Below are positions 49,501 through 60,072 of a stretch of DNA of 64,000 bases, one piece after another. The first letter of the stretch is position 1. The number at the start of each line of letters is the position of its first letter. Made by a program: the position numbers and the translations under genes. The DNA is from Hygrophila difformis (lineage: Eukaryota; Streptophyta; Magnoliopsida; Lamiales; Acanthaceae): the NCBI GenBank assembly GCA_030278955.1, contig JAOANR010000011.1, forward strand, positions 46,735,417-46,799,416, written 5' to 3'. Below the pieces are notes generated by a model, which made no database searches, was not told where the DNA came from, and saw nothing but the letters and a program-made list of their open reading frames with translations.

Positions 49501-52500
49501 GTGCACTGGAACAAATAACAAACCGGCTAAACCATAGTAAAAGGAAGGCTACGTGCTCATCTCGCGTAGAAGGATAAGGCCCTGACGTCTTATTGTGCAC
49601 AATGTAAGCCGAGTATCGCCTGGCCTCTTTGCCCGTAGGGCAAATCGACGCACCAAGTCTAGGGTCATCAACAGCGGACTGAGTCAACTCCGATCCGACC
49701 ACACGAAGCCCCGTGATCATCACCACATCAAGAAGTGTAGGGCCAATGAATCCACAGGGAAGCTGGAAAGCATTAACAGAGGAGTTCCAGAAACCCATAA
49801 GATAGTAAAGCAAGCGATGGTCTATCACCACAGGCTTAGTGGATAGACGGATGGCCTCATCAATCCCCCACTCACGCCAATCGGAAGCGCGACCCGACAT
49901 CCGATGCACCCATGAAGTATACTGACCTAGGCTGCTGTCATCGTCAATCTGAGTCCTGGGAACTTTAGCCTTTGACCTGGAGGTAGAAATACCAAAATGC
50001 TGAGGCTGAGATTTAATAGGTTTAGTGCGAGATACAAAGGCACTGGTAAAGGCGGCCTCGGTGACAAGTAACTGGCAAGATAAAAACCGTCTCGACTCAT
50101 TCGCGCGCTCAGGCGTACTATGAAATGGCCGAAGAAAAAGCTCTGACTCCTGCCGACGATCGAACTCATATGCCTCACCGTCAGAACCCGGAATAAGCGG
50201 ACGCTGCAGATGAGAAAAACAAGCATGAGATTAAGGGATGCGAACATAGGCAACGAAACAAGCAGGGTAAGATCAGACAAACCTGAATAGTCAGAGGAGA
50301 AGCCAAAGTGGCGGCCTGAGCAGTACTAGGGGTGGCGGCCTGAACAAAACGCGGCTGAGTGGACCTGGCAATGTCCTGTGCCATACATAGTTGCCCGGAT
50401 AAGTCAAGAGGTTAACAAGATTTAAGTTAACATGAGAAGATGCTAATCAAGCCATTTTAACCTGAAAAGCCATGCCGCGCGACAAGGCAGCAAATCCTGT
50501 CAAGGGAGCAGCGGCCTGAACAAAGGAGGAAGTGGCGGCCTGCCCTGGCTGACGACTCCGGGCGGCCTGAGCTGACGGGATGGTGGCCTGGTCAGTGGCG
50601 GCTGGTAGCCCCTGAGTGGCGGCCGATGACGACTCAAGGCGACGATCGGAGGCGACCTGAGTCACAGGGAAGGCGGCCTGAACAGCGGCGGCCGAGGAGG
50701 ATCCGGGCTGATGAGGGGCGGCCTGAGCCAAGGAAGTGGCAGCCCGTGTAGTGTCCTCTACTAGATCCTATGTCATGAATAAAGTGTGTAATGACTAGGA
50801 GTAACTCTAAGTTAACCTAACACCTAAGCAGGAAATCACATGATCTTATGCTTTCTCTAAATCCCATATGATGCTCTATGTTCTCTAAGTCTATGTCAGA
50901 GGTAATAGGCAATGTGAGTAATCTTGCTATGTTCTACGAAATCAATAGGCATTGGAAACACGAAATTACCATACGAGCAGTAAATTTAGCAAAAACGAAT
51001 CCAGAGGAATCAAAAAAAAAAAAAGCGAAGTTCACAAAATTCAATCCAACATCCCTCCCATAATCCAAACATGCCAGAATGCCCATCAACCTTCATGATA
51101 TCCCCTCCATACATGTGATAAGTCTCCACCAAAGTATGCATAGCAAAATAAAAATGAAGGATAGCTCACTAACCTGGTCCATGAAGCGAATAAGAGGGGA
51201 CCTGGTTGCAAGCAGATAGCGCCCTCGAACAATGGCCGGGCGGCTTCAGGTGACGCGGCCTCAGGTGGCTTCAGGCGTAGGCGGCCTCGGCGTAGGGGCA
51301 GCGGCCTTGGCAAGGGCGGCCTCAGGTGGGGCGGCGGCCTAAGGAGGAGCGGCGGCTTGCAAGGGGCGGCCTGCGTTGGGGCGGCCTTGGCGTGGGCGTA
51401 GGCGGCCAAGGCAGGCAGCCAAAGCGTGGAGCAGGCGGCCTAGGCGAGGCGGCCAAGGCGTGGGCAGGCGGCCTTGGGCAGCGGCCTGGGGCAGGCGGCC
51501 TTGGGCGGCCAAGGCGATGGCAGGGGCGGCCAAGCGGGGGCGGCCAGGCAGGCGGCCTTGGGCGGCCAAGGCCTTGGCGGGGCGGCTCGCGTGGGGGGCG
51601 GCTCGCGTGGGGCGGCAGGCGGCCTTGGCGGGGGCGGCTCGCGAGGGGCGGCTTGGGGGGCAGCCAAAGCGGGGCGGCCGGCGTTGGGCGGCTCTGGGCA
51701 AGCGGCCTTCAGCGGCGGTCTTGGTGTGACGACCCGGGCGGCTTCAGAAGGGTGGCTGCGCTGGGCGGCCTTGGCGTGGGCAGCGGCGGCCTCGGCCCGG
51801 GCGGCAGGAGGGCGGCGGCCTCGATGGCTTCCGGCGGCGTCTGGCGACGATCTCGACGGTCGAAATCTGGATGACGGCGAAGGCTTCCCGGCGGTTTCCG
51901 ACGGCCGGTGGAGGAGTAAGGGGAGAAGAGAGGAAGAGAGTGAGAGAGGAAGAGAGAGAAGTGTTGAAAGAAAATGATGGTTAGAAGATTGGGAAGGGTT
52001 TTTATATGGTTAGGGTTTTGTCCCTAATGGACCCTAATGGGCCGAAAATTCCAAAATTAAGCGCGCAAATTTGTCTTAAAGTGCTAATCAGACAAAATGC
52101 GCGAGGGGGGCATCTATTAACCCAACAAAATATATATTATAGCCCATCCAAGTTTACCTAGCCCAGTCCGTGAAAATATATCCGGAAAAAAGAACGCATT
52201 TGCAAAAGGCCCAATCTATCTTTCTGGCTCGGTCCAATTCAAGATTTATCCGGATAATGATCCAGTAAGAAAACCAACACCAGGGCGACAGGAAGTGACC
52301 CAAGCCACCACGCCGCCTAGCCACCACACCCTAGGCGCCTATGGTATCACCAAGTCAAGGAAGATCGCGTCTTTGCAGGGCGGCGGCATCATGTCTCATT
52401 AATATAGGGCGGCGTTAGCGGATTTCAAGGAGAAAACCATGGGAGGCTCTCACTCTATATAAGGAGATGAGGGGTTTAGAAGAGAGGCATCCACAAACAC

Positions 52501-55500
52501 TCCCAAGAGGATCGCTTTACTTTCAATTTCTTTTCTGCATTTTTCATTCTGCAAGTTTAATTCTTGTTCTTTCATTCTGCAATTTTCTTTCTTTCTTTTA
52601 CAGTTTTTGCTTAAATTATTGTAATTCCCTCAGTAAACCTTGTAACAATCCTCAATATTGTTCAATCAAAATTTCTTGGTTAACAGATTGTCAATCAACT
52701 GAATATAATTTTGCAGTTGTTACCTGGAATTGGGAGAAGTAGAAGATGCAATACAGAGTTACAGTAAATGTTTCAATTCAGGGGCTGTCTTGTGTTTGGA
52801 TAGGAGAGTTACAATTGAAGCTGCCGAGGGCCTTCAAAAGGCAAAGGTGAGAAGATATTGTGTGTTGTGCTTAATCATTGATTTATTCTTATTTGAATTT
52901 TTTGTATTATGTGTGCAATCATATATTGTTTGATATTTTATCCTTTGAGCTTGATTCTAAGTATTATTCTTTGTCCAATATGCATACATATTGACCGTGG
53001 GATAATGCTCAGGAACTTTAAACTCAACGCGATATATTTTGTTGGCCGGTTCATGAACAGGTTTTACATGATAATTGATAAATCTAACGCATTCTGTTAG
53101 GACATTGTGACAGAATGTGGTATCTAACTATCTTCTTCTATGCAATCTTTCGTACTTTGGACTTCTGACCAAAGAGTTTCTAATTTGAAATTACTGTGAT
53201 GGATATGTAGGTGTTCAGTATTTTATGTGCATTCAAAGTAGGAATGGGAATAATTGTTTACCTTTGTGAAGAATGTCTGTGTACAGTTCGATTTATGAAA
53301 TATCAATACAATTCTACAGATATTTGGCAAGAAAACATTTGACATTTAGAGAATGTTAAATTGGAAATTGCACTTCTTTTCTTTCGAAATTTCCAAAATT
53401 TCTTTCAGAGGAATGGGAGTGGATTTGAAGGCTGTTGACTGAGCTGTTGAACAACTACATGCCATTTCGAGTAGGTTTTGATTTATTTAATTTTCACAAT
53501 TCAAAAGTAGTGCCCTATAAGATATACGGTCCCGAAAATTCTCCTAGTTTTTTTTTTTTATTTTTGTTTCTCTTTTTCAGCCCATGTTATATGGTTCGCT
53601 GCTTGCTCCTTTTTCTGGAGTACAACCTTTTTTTTTTTTTATTTTTTTTTTATTTAGCAGAATCATACGGCGCGATTGAGAGATATGCTATACCTTGAAC
53701 ATATTTGTATTTCTGCTTTTTCACCGATCGTGCATCTTTTTCTGATTTTGCCTTGTGTTCGTCTGTTTCTTATCTACTACTCCCTCCGTCCCACTCCAAG
53801 TGTCTTGTTACTGTTGGGCACGAGAATTAAGGTAGAGTTGGTTTGTGAGTATATGGTGGGGTCCACATAGTTGTTGGAAGGGAAAATTATTTCTATCTAT
53901 AGAAAGAAAAGACATTTGTAATGGGACATCCAAAAATAGTAAGTAGGACATTTGGAATGGGACAGAGGGAGTATTTCTTATGTATTTGAGATCTCTACTG
54001 GACAGAAACTGATTGCCATTTGATTGTTTACAGAAAGTGGCTGAGTGCATGCACCAATCTTCTGAACTCTTACAAGAAGGAACTCACAATGCTGCAAGCA
54101 ATGCCCTTGACAAGATTGAGGAGGTCTTGTCAATAAGTCGTTACTCAGAGAGATTATTTGAGATGAAAGGAGAGGCTTTATTCAGTGTATTGCAGATTCC
54201 CACTCATGCATTTAATGGTTTTTGTGAGATTGTTATAATCTCTCTACATAGTAAAAAGTGTATTATTAATTTCATTATGTTACTGTTTTCAGATGCGGAT
54301 GTATGATGATGTGATTGAACATTGTGTGCAAACTCTTGATATTGCCAAAAAGAATTATGATATTGATCATTTGGATGATCCCAACTGCAAAATCCAACGC
54401 GTGCAATTGTGGAGATGGCACCTGCAGATCAAGTCACACTATCATAAGGGGATGCTTGATTTGGCACTTGAATTGATTGAGAAACAAGAAAAGTTATATA
54501 TCAGCTCCAAGTAAACCTCTTTGTCCATCAATCAAAAATTTATCATGGTTATAATTTCATTGCAATTAATTTTAAAAATTTTTCGTATGTAGGTGGGTAG
54601 ACTCGGCTTGGGAGTCATCCATTGCGTTGGCTTCTACCATAAATGAGCTGTTATGTTTAAAGGTAGGTTGGCTGCTGAATGTTAACTTTTAAGTTTTGTG
54701 TATAGCTTAATCTTCTATAAGCAGTCACTAGTGTTGAGCCATGCCATTTATTACATAAAAAATATGAGATCTATAGTAAGCACTTTAGCTGTAATTGCAT
54801 GCAATGGTTTTTATTCTTGCTCTTTCCGTATTCTTTTGAGTTCATATGAAATTTTGCTTATTTAAGCTCAATGCAGAAATCAGGAAATGAAGCTTTTCAT
54901 TCTGGGCGGCATCTAGAAGCTATAGATAATTATACTGCTGCGATAGCAAAGAGTATCGAGTCACGCCCTTTTATGGCTGTCTGCTTCTGCAATCGTGCTG
55001 CTGCATACCAATCAGTCAACCAAATCATTGACGCCATTGCAGATTGTAATATAGCCATAGCTCTGGATAAAAATTACCATAAGGTTGGTAGTAATTATAC
55101 TCCCTCCGTGTTTTTTTAAAGGTTACTATTTATTGAGTAACTTTATTCAACTTTTTAACACAATTATATAGGGAAAAAAACCATTTAGTTCCACAAGTTT
55201 TCTCAATTTCCAAAACCATCCCACAAATGTCGAATTAGACGAATCCGTTCCATAACTTTCCTAATGGGGGGATGGGTTCGGCGATAATTAAGGTAGTTAT
55301 GGGACAGGTTCGACGATGATTAGTGAAAAAACCGGGTTCATGGACGGGTTCGGCTATGATTAGGGTAGTTATGGGACGGATTCGTATAATTCGATATTTG
55401 TGGGACTGTTTTGGAAATTTTTTTACATTATGGGACGATATGAGTTTTTTTTCCCAATTATATAAGATAAAATATAGTCAAGTGAAATCTTGTTGGATTC

Positions 55501-58500
55501 GTCTAATCGCATAGATTTAGAATATTAAATTTTTATAATTTTTACTTTTATACAATTTGAGATATTAAGCATAAAAAACTTATATTGGATTGCGTGAAAA
55601 CATGAAGTGTAACATTTAAAAAAAATATATAACTTTTATCCAGTTGTCCATCTCATACTTTGTAGAACACTAGAACCACATTCAAGTACATACTGCGTAC
55701 CTGATGTATTACCAAAATTTCCAGATCAACTTGCTATTTCGGGAAAAAAGCCAAAATCATCCCATCCCACAACTTTCGTGCGTTTCTCAAATGGTTCCAT
55801 AATTATGCACTTCACTTAATCCATCCAATATGTTTGCTAATCCTCGCCCAAATGATCCCATCCGAGGTTAATCGCAAGGATTAATGGGTTAATCATCCCA
55901 TAACTTTCGTCAGTTTCTCAAATGGTCCCATAATTAACCTCCTAATCCTTGTGACACGTCAGCTTGGGAGATCATTAACCTCGGATGAATCATTTGGGCG
56001 AGGATTAACAAACATATTGGATGGATTAAGTGAAGTGCATAATTATGGAACCATTTGATGAGAAACACACGAAAGTTGGGGTGATTTTGTCTTTTTTTTC
56101 CCTTGCTATTTCAAGTGCGTTGGGGTCTATTAATGTCATCTGTTTCGTATGTGGGCCAAGGAACAAGGTGTAAGATCATAACCGGATGCCTCTATAAAGA
56201 ATTAAGACGTCTTTCATAAGACTTGCTAGATATTTTACCTTGATACCCGTATTCTATAACTCTATATCTCGAACCTACAATTTAATTTTGCTCGTTATAA
56301 GCAGCTAAGTTACATGATAAAGTAATTGCATGATTCCCACAAGTCTTAGTTTTTCTTATATGATGATATCCTGACTCTAACATTATACCCAGGGCCCCGG
56401 TCGTGGATCCTTGATTTTGGGGCTTGAATTAACAGCCGCTCTTCAAATTACTTTTTGAATTACTGTATTTTGCAACTAACCAAGGCTAGGATGTTGACTA
56501 ATGATCACACTGTCTTGTTTTGGAAGAGGATTTATTTTCTCAGTCCAAAGCATCTGTGGTGGGCTGGTGGCATGTATTATGTTTTACCTCCAGACAGAAA
56601 AAGCCTTATCACTGTTTTTAATTATTTTCTTGAAGCAATTTCTGTTCATAAAGCAACAAATGTTTTATGCATTTAATTAGGTTAAGAAATGTTGAGACTG
56701 CGACCTCCACCATTGTGCGATTTGGGCCAAGCCTCGCGGTTTTGTTTTTGGGCTACTCCCAAAAGGCCTCATACTAATGTAGTTATGTAGACTCTTATAT
56801 TTAGGGTTACAGTTCCTTATTCTTCCGATGTGGGACTTGAGTTTGCTACCCAACACCCCCGCTCAATCGAAGGACCACAGACTTCACCTCGAGCGATAAT
56901 CAACTTGATCCGCCGAATCATCTTGCACCACTGCTCCAACTAACGGGACACGCCACCTGACCACCATAATATCAGTGTGACTTTCGATACAAGCCACCGA
57001 CACGGATCCCAATCGCCAGGGCATAAATTGAGGGCCTCCCATACACGTAGTCCACCGCTTAGTCTGCTGACTCGATTCCCGAACCTGGGTTCTACTACCA
57101 TTTGTTGAGACTGCGACACCCTAACTCCGGCATTAATATAATATTATCCGCTTTGGGCTAAGTCTGCAAGGTTTTGTTTTGGAGCTCCTCCCAAAAGGCC
57201 TCATTACTAATGGGTGTTAGGTGAACACTTATAAGCAAATCAATTTTGTGAGCCTCCCACCCATGAATTTCTATATTGTATCAGAGCCATGGTGCCCATG
57301 TTTGGTATATTTGATCCTGAATTTAGAATTTGATTTCGAGATGGATATCATCTCGAGGGGAGTGTGTTGGTATCTCGGTTATGATGCGTCTCTTTTACTA
57401 CCTTATATGGTTCAGGGCCATCTAATCATTTCCGGTGACCCTGTTCTAAAAGAAATTTTAGGCCCCATTATTATATCTAATAAATTAATTACAAATTTTA
57501 TTATTATTTTTTATTTTTTTATTTTTGTGGTCATATGCTACACACATTACAAAAGGATAAAGGGAATGGATTGCGGGCCAAGTTGGGAACCGAATCCCGG
57601 TTGAAAATTATAGACTTGACCACTTGAACAAGTTCTCGACCACCTTTTAACATGATTTTTAAAACTGATAATATGTTAACAAAAATTTAAAACATAAAAA
57701 ATGGATTAATAACTAGCTACATCATTAACCAAATTCTAGGCCCAAATTATAAAGTTATTTAATGAGAAAGAATTCACTTTGTTTTAAATTATTTACTAAA
57801 TTTTAAAGCCAAAATGGGTACATTTATTTCTTTAAAATACCCTATTAAAACAAGAAATGGGCCCCCAAAATTGGGGCCCTGTGCAGAAGGCCTGGAAGCA
57901 CAGGTTGATCGCCGGGCGTGATATGATTCGGAGCAACTCCACCTATCACCAATTGGTTTTAGGTGTGAGCCCCCTTCCATGAATTTCTACAAGAAATATG
58001 TGAACTAATAAAGGGCATGCATCTTAACTAATTGTTCCTGATGTGTTCCAAACACTTGGAGCAAAATATTCTGTAGTACTGATTCATTGTTCATCAAATC
58101 ACCATAATTTTAGGATGTTCATCCATATAAGTCATCTGATCACCACTTTGTCTTTGTGGGATTTGTATATTTATGCAGGCAATTTCCAGGAGAGCAACAT
58201 TATATGAGATTATTAGGGATTATAAGAAAGCTACCTCTGATCTCCAGAGTCTGGTTTCTATTCTCACTAGTAAAGTACAAATAAAGAATCAGCAAAATGA
58301 CTCTCAAAGTAAATCAAGTGGAGGATGTGAGAGGGATTTAAGTGAAGCTCGTCGCCGACTGTCCGCAGTTGAAGAGAAAGCTAAGATTGAAATTTCCCTG
58401 GATCATTATCTCATTTTGTAAGTCCTATACATGTAATATATATATATATAACAAATATATATGCATAAATCAGGATATTCAGATGAAATCAATGGTGTTT

Positions 58501-58868
58501 CTGTTACGTTTGTGAGTCGTAAGGCGGTGTGCATGAATAGCAGCTTGATTTGATCATAAACATTTTGATTGACAGGGGAATCAAAGCATCCGATACAGAA
58601 TCTGATATAAAGAATTCGTATCATGAGGCAGCTCTCAAGCACCATCCAGACAAGGTCTTGAGGCTTTTCCTCTTGACTGTTTTTAGGGATCAAGCACTCT
58701 TTTCTGATACTCTTTTTTATGATGTTTTAGGCTCGCCAGGCCTTGGCAAGGAGTGTTGTTGGGGATGCCGATACCCTGTGGGGAGAAATTGGTGAGAAAA
58801 TCAACAAGGATGCTGAGGAGCTGTTCAAAGTGATAGGAGCAGCCTATGCTGTACTTTCAGATCCCTAG
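37572..58868 (+). CDS. TPR and J-domain co-chaperone (DNAJC7-like plant TPR15/TPR16 type), ten visible exons
   Basis: Exons: 37572-37623, 37824-38063, 52717-52846, 54034-54186, 54293-54510, 54593-54662, 54877-55083, 58179-58417, 58576-58654, 58731-58868. All borders are GT..AG and phases agree, giving about 508 codons. Exons 1-3 give a TPR block (NWRIRGNEAYHAGKLPEAEK, LCYSNRAATRMSLGRM, GNCYLELGEVEDAIQSY). Exons 4-6 continue with VAECMHQSSELLQ, RLFEMKGEALF, YDDVIEHCVQTLD and WHLQIKSHYHKG. Exon 7 has a second TPR pair (KSGNEAFHSGRHLEAIDNYT, FCNRAAAYQSVNQI). Exons 8-10 hold an acidic linker and the J-domain (DHYLILGIKASDTESDIKNS, then KHHPDK with HPD intact). Such proteins bind Hsp70/Hsp90. Homologues have a long N-terminal exon that is absent upstream, and a basic C-terminal tail after the J-domain; here TAG at 58866 ends the protein just after VLSDP. 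Intron 2 is 14.65 kb because of a Tat element. Confidence 0.85.
38071..38330. mobile_element. Stowaway-type MITE at the 5' splice site of intron 2
   Basis: CTACCTCCGTCTC and ACGAAGGAAG ends with flanking TA. The left target base pair is the last TA of the donor sequence GTAAGTA, so the element begins 7 bp into the intron. Confidence 0.85.
38409..38979 (+). repeat. 5' LTR of the Tat element with TATA box
   Basis: Starts TGTTAACCCAAC and ends TTGGTTAACA. TATATAAG at 38750-38757 is a likely TATA box. About nine substitutions separate it from the 3' LTR, nearly all transitions. Confidence 0.92.
38983..39000 (+). promoter_or_regulatory. Primer binding site of the Tat element
   Basis: TGGCACGCCCAGTGGGAC begins 3 bases after the LTR. 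It is a TGG-initial tRNA 3'-end complement; the tRNA species was not identified. Confidence 0.75.
39033..46682 (+). pseudogene. Tat gag-pro-pol region with several frameshifts and a stop
   Basis: Gag (39033-41048) starts MQLRSGRVVRDLTQRFGEM. It has a Gln-Ala-Ala-rich repeat region (about 39590-39970) and the gag core (GPAFAWFASL, AFHDRFYTPL). A TGA at 41046-41048 interrupts the frame, which is open again at once. Shifts occur near 41640, 41770, 42345 and 43285. Protease reads FVDNGAAANVMP (about 42785), where Asp-Asn-Gly replaces the usual DTG/DSG. RT has LRVCIDFRNLN and YIDDIVVKS (about 44110-44135). The following RNase H is degenerate (YVSAAEESIG lacks the first Asp). A second, archaeal-type RNase H starts WELTFDG and is shifted by one base at about 44992, continuing TTNNQAKYEALIFGLE and GDSQVI. 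Integrase has ARGCEACQKHDP, MDIIGKI, DQGTVF and ENGQAEATNK. The copy is inactive. Confidence 0.88.
46827..50731 (-). pseudogene. Antisense multi-exon gene inside the Tat element: plant mobile domain, acidic region, coiled coil
   Basis: On the minus strand, exon segments with good splice sites chain into one protein. 50731-50462 and 50376-50283 are Gln-Ala-Ala-rich (SAQAARSRQPGQAA). 50203-48589 has the plant mobile domain (WREWGIDEAIRLSTKPVVID, LLYYLMGFWNSSVNAF, PTLLDVVMITGLRVVG, HVAFLLLWFSRFVICSS). 48515-48118 is strongly acidic (DEEDHEDESVDPYDDDDHG). Small Gln/Pro exons follow, and then 47597-46827 has a coiled-coil tail (ELETSYDRLAADERDL) split by a TAG at 47136-47138. The stop at 46827 lies 145 bp from the pol stop, tail to tail. 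Plant mobile domains occur in retroelements, MULEs and the host MAIN/MAIL proteins. Whether the antisense gene serves the element is unknown. Confidence 0.72.
51230..51830. repeat. GGCGGCC-rich irregular tandem array
   Basis: About 600 bp is dominated by GGCGGCC words joined by TTGGGC, AAGGC, TCGCG or AGGCA spacers. Long open frames on both strands here are a by-product of GC richness. It lies just upstream of the antisense gene, and the GCCGCC word also recurs in the gag QAA region. Confidence 0.85.
52103..52110 (+). promoter_or_regulatory. Polypurine tract of the Tat element
   Basis: GAGGGGGG four bases before the 3' LTR. Confidence 0.75.
52115..52685 (+). repeat. 3' LTR of the Tat element
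   Basis: 571 bp. It begins TATTAACCC, a G-to-A change of the canonical TG, and ends GGTTAACA. TATATAAG at 52456-52463. Confidence 0.92.
53780..53971. mobile_element. Short Stowaway-type MITE in intron 3 of the TPR/J gene
   Basis: CTCCCTCCGTCCC on the left and GGGACAGAGGGAG on the right, with flanking TA. It is about 94% identical to 21581-21770, which indicates recent activity of this subfamily. Confidence 0.9.
55100..55625. mobile_element. Stowaway-type MITE split by a MULE-type MITE (intron 7)
   Basis: It begins CTCCCTCCGT after TA at 55098-55099. Family words continue to 55170 and resume after 55464 (AGATAAAATATAGTCAAGTG). The right terminus is degraded. Confidence 0.7.
55171..55455. mobile_element. 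MULE-type MITE, 285 bp, 9-bp target duplication
   Basis: Ends GGGAAAAAAA and TTTTTTTTCCC are inverted. The exact 9-bp repeat AATTATATA flanks it (55162-55170 and 55456-55464). The interior has repeated GGGTTCGGC and TAGTTATGGGAC words. Confidence 0.85.
55741..56102. mobile_element. Foldback MULE-type MITE, 362 bp, 10-bp target duplication
   Basis: The two arms of about 150 bp are inverted copies (for example CACTTCACTTAATCCATCCA on the left and its complement on the right). The ends are GGGAAAAAAG and TTTTTTTTCCC. The 10-bp repeat TTGCTATTTC stands at 55731-55740 and 56103-56112. Confidence 0.87.
56690..57370 (+). mobile_element. Possible TRIM-like or solo-LTR remnant
   Basis: TGTTGAGACTGCGAC occurs at 56690 and again at 57103. 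Each copy is followed by a CTTTGGGC/ATTTGGGC word, TTTTGTTTT and CCCAAAAGGCCTCAT. After the second copy GTATCAGAGCC resembles a Met-tRNA primer site, and GAGGGGAGTGTGTTGG resembles a polypurine tract plus LTR start. The boundaries are uncertain. Confidence 0.35.
57560..57648 (-). mobile_element. Possible SINE head (tRNA-like)
   Basis: On the minus strand GTCGAGAACTTGTTCAAGTGG resembles an A box, and GGGATTCGGTTCCC about 35 bp later resembles a B box. The body and tail are not clear. Confidence 0.35.
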
Positions 58869-59326
58869 GAGGTATAATAAAAGCATTTTAAGTAAGAAAA
58901 CATGTTGTTCGGAATCGAATTGGTTTCTATCCTGACTCAGGATTTCCTGAGGTGATATCCACATGCGGTACTTGTGCTAGGGTGTCATTTTATTGCTTAT
59001 GGAAGTAAAACTGTATTAAATTATTTCCTATTTATACATGTACGTATTTATTGGTTGTTAATTTTGGGATGTTACTATTTGTATGTCCGAAATCGTGGGA
59101 CAGAATTAATGTGTTCTAATGTGTTACTATTTATTGGTTGTTCATTTTTGGGGATGTTATTTTTTGTATACCAGTTTTATCTAATGTGTTCTTTTGTGAT
59201 GCCTACCATCATATAAGTGATTTGTTAATTGCTTCGTAGTGTTTTATCAATGATATATACTATGTTATGCCCTTGGTGTTATATATGTATAGTATTATAC
59301 TTACACCATTTCATCTACATAAATAA
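58869..59326 (+). other. Downstream sequence of the TPR/J gene, no feature recognised
   Basis: T-rich sequence that may include the 3' UTR. No continuation of the conserved C-terminal tail of the family is visible. A word near 58918-58945 recurs inverted near 60793-60820. Confidence 0.5.
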
Positions 59327-60072
59327 CACACCCGGGTGGGTATCGGGTCGGGTTTGGCGGGTTCGGGTAGGGAATTTTATTACCCAACCATTACCCGACA
59401 ATGGTGGGTACCCGACCCGATCGGATCGGGTACCCACCACTTTTTTTTTTTTTTTTTGCTTCATATATTTTAAAAATCTTTTTATTTATTTTTTGGGTGA
59501 TGCTCATAATGAAGATATGATTGTATATAACAATGGAAAAAAAAAATACAGCCACAATATGAGATATGCGGATATAATTGATTATATTGAATCATTGATT
59601 CATTGTTCTTACTTCTTACTAAATATTACATAATTTTATTAATAAATCCTAAATGATCTGTACAATCCATGCACATAGTTTGTTCTGTGGCATACAATGA
59701 AACTTAAATTTACATTAACAGTATTGAATATTTACCCACGAAATTGAAATCATAAAATCATTTTTTTTGGTAAGCAAATCATAAAATCATTTGGCATACA
59801 ATCAATACTTATTGTTTCTGTCATGCCATATTTATAAAAAATAAAAAATAAAAAAATTTTAAAAAATAAAATCCGGGTTAAGTGGGGTACCCGATCGGGT
59901 AATTCGGGTTTGCTTGTTAAACCCGATACCCGACCCGACCTATAAGGTTCGGGTACGGGCACCCGACTTCGGGTCTTTCTCTTTTTTTTTAAAAAAAAAC
60001 CCACCCGACCACACCTTTTTCGGGTTTGGGTTCGGGTACCCGATTACCCCAACCCGTATGCCCACCCCTACC
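59327..60072. mobile_element. hAT-like foldback element rich in GGGTACCCG
   Basis: The left end (CACCCGGGTGGGTATCGGGT) and right end (AACCCGTATGCCCACCCCTA) are approximate inverted copies. Repeated GGGTACCCGA and CGGGTCGGGT words lie inside both ends, around an AT-rich centre. This composition is common in plant hAT-type non-autonomous elements. The target duplication is not clear. Confidence 0.5.

Larger units (their letters stand above)
38409..52685 (+). mobile_element. Ty3/gypsy Tat-lineage retrotransposon, 14.3 kb, in an intron
   Basis: Two 571-bp LTRs (38409-38979 and 52115-52685) and an exact target duplication GATTG (38404-38408 and 52686-52690). Gag, protease, RT, a degenerate RNase H, a second (archaeal-type) RNase H and integrase follow on the plus strand. 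After pol there is a 5.4 kb region with an antisense gene and a GC-rich array. The dual RNase H and long 3' region with extra ORFs are typical of the Tat lineage (Ogre, Retand and relatives). It lies in the same orientation as the host gene. Confidence 0.93.

Noticed and set aside
51326..51977. Long Gly/Arg/Ala-rich open frames on both strands
   Set aside because: All arise from the GGCGGCC array, where stop codons are rare in every frame.
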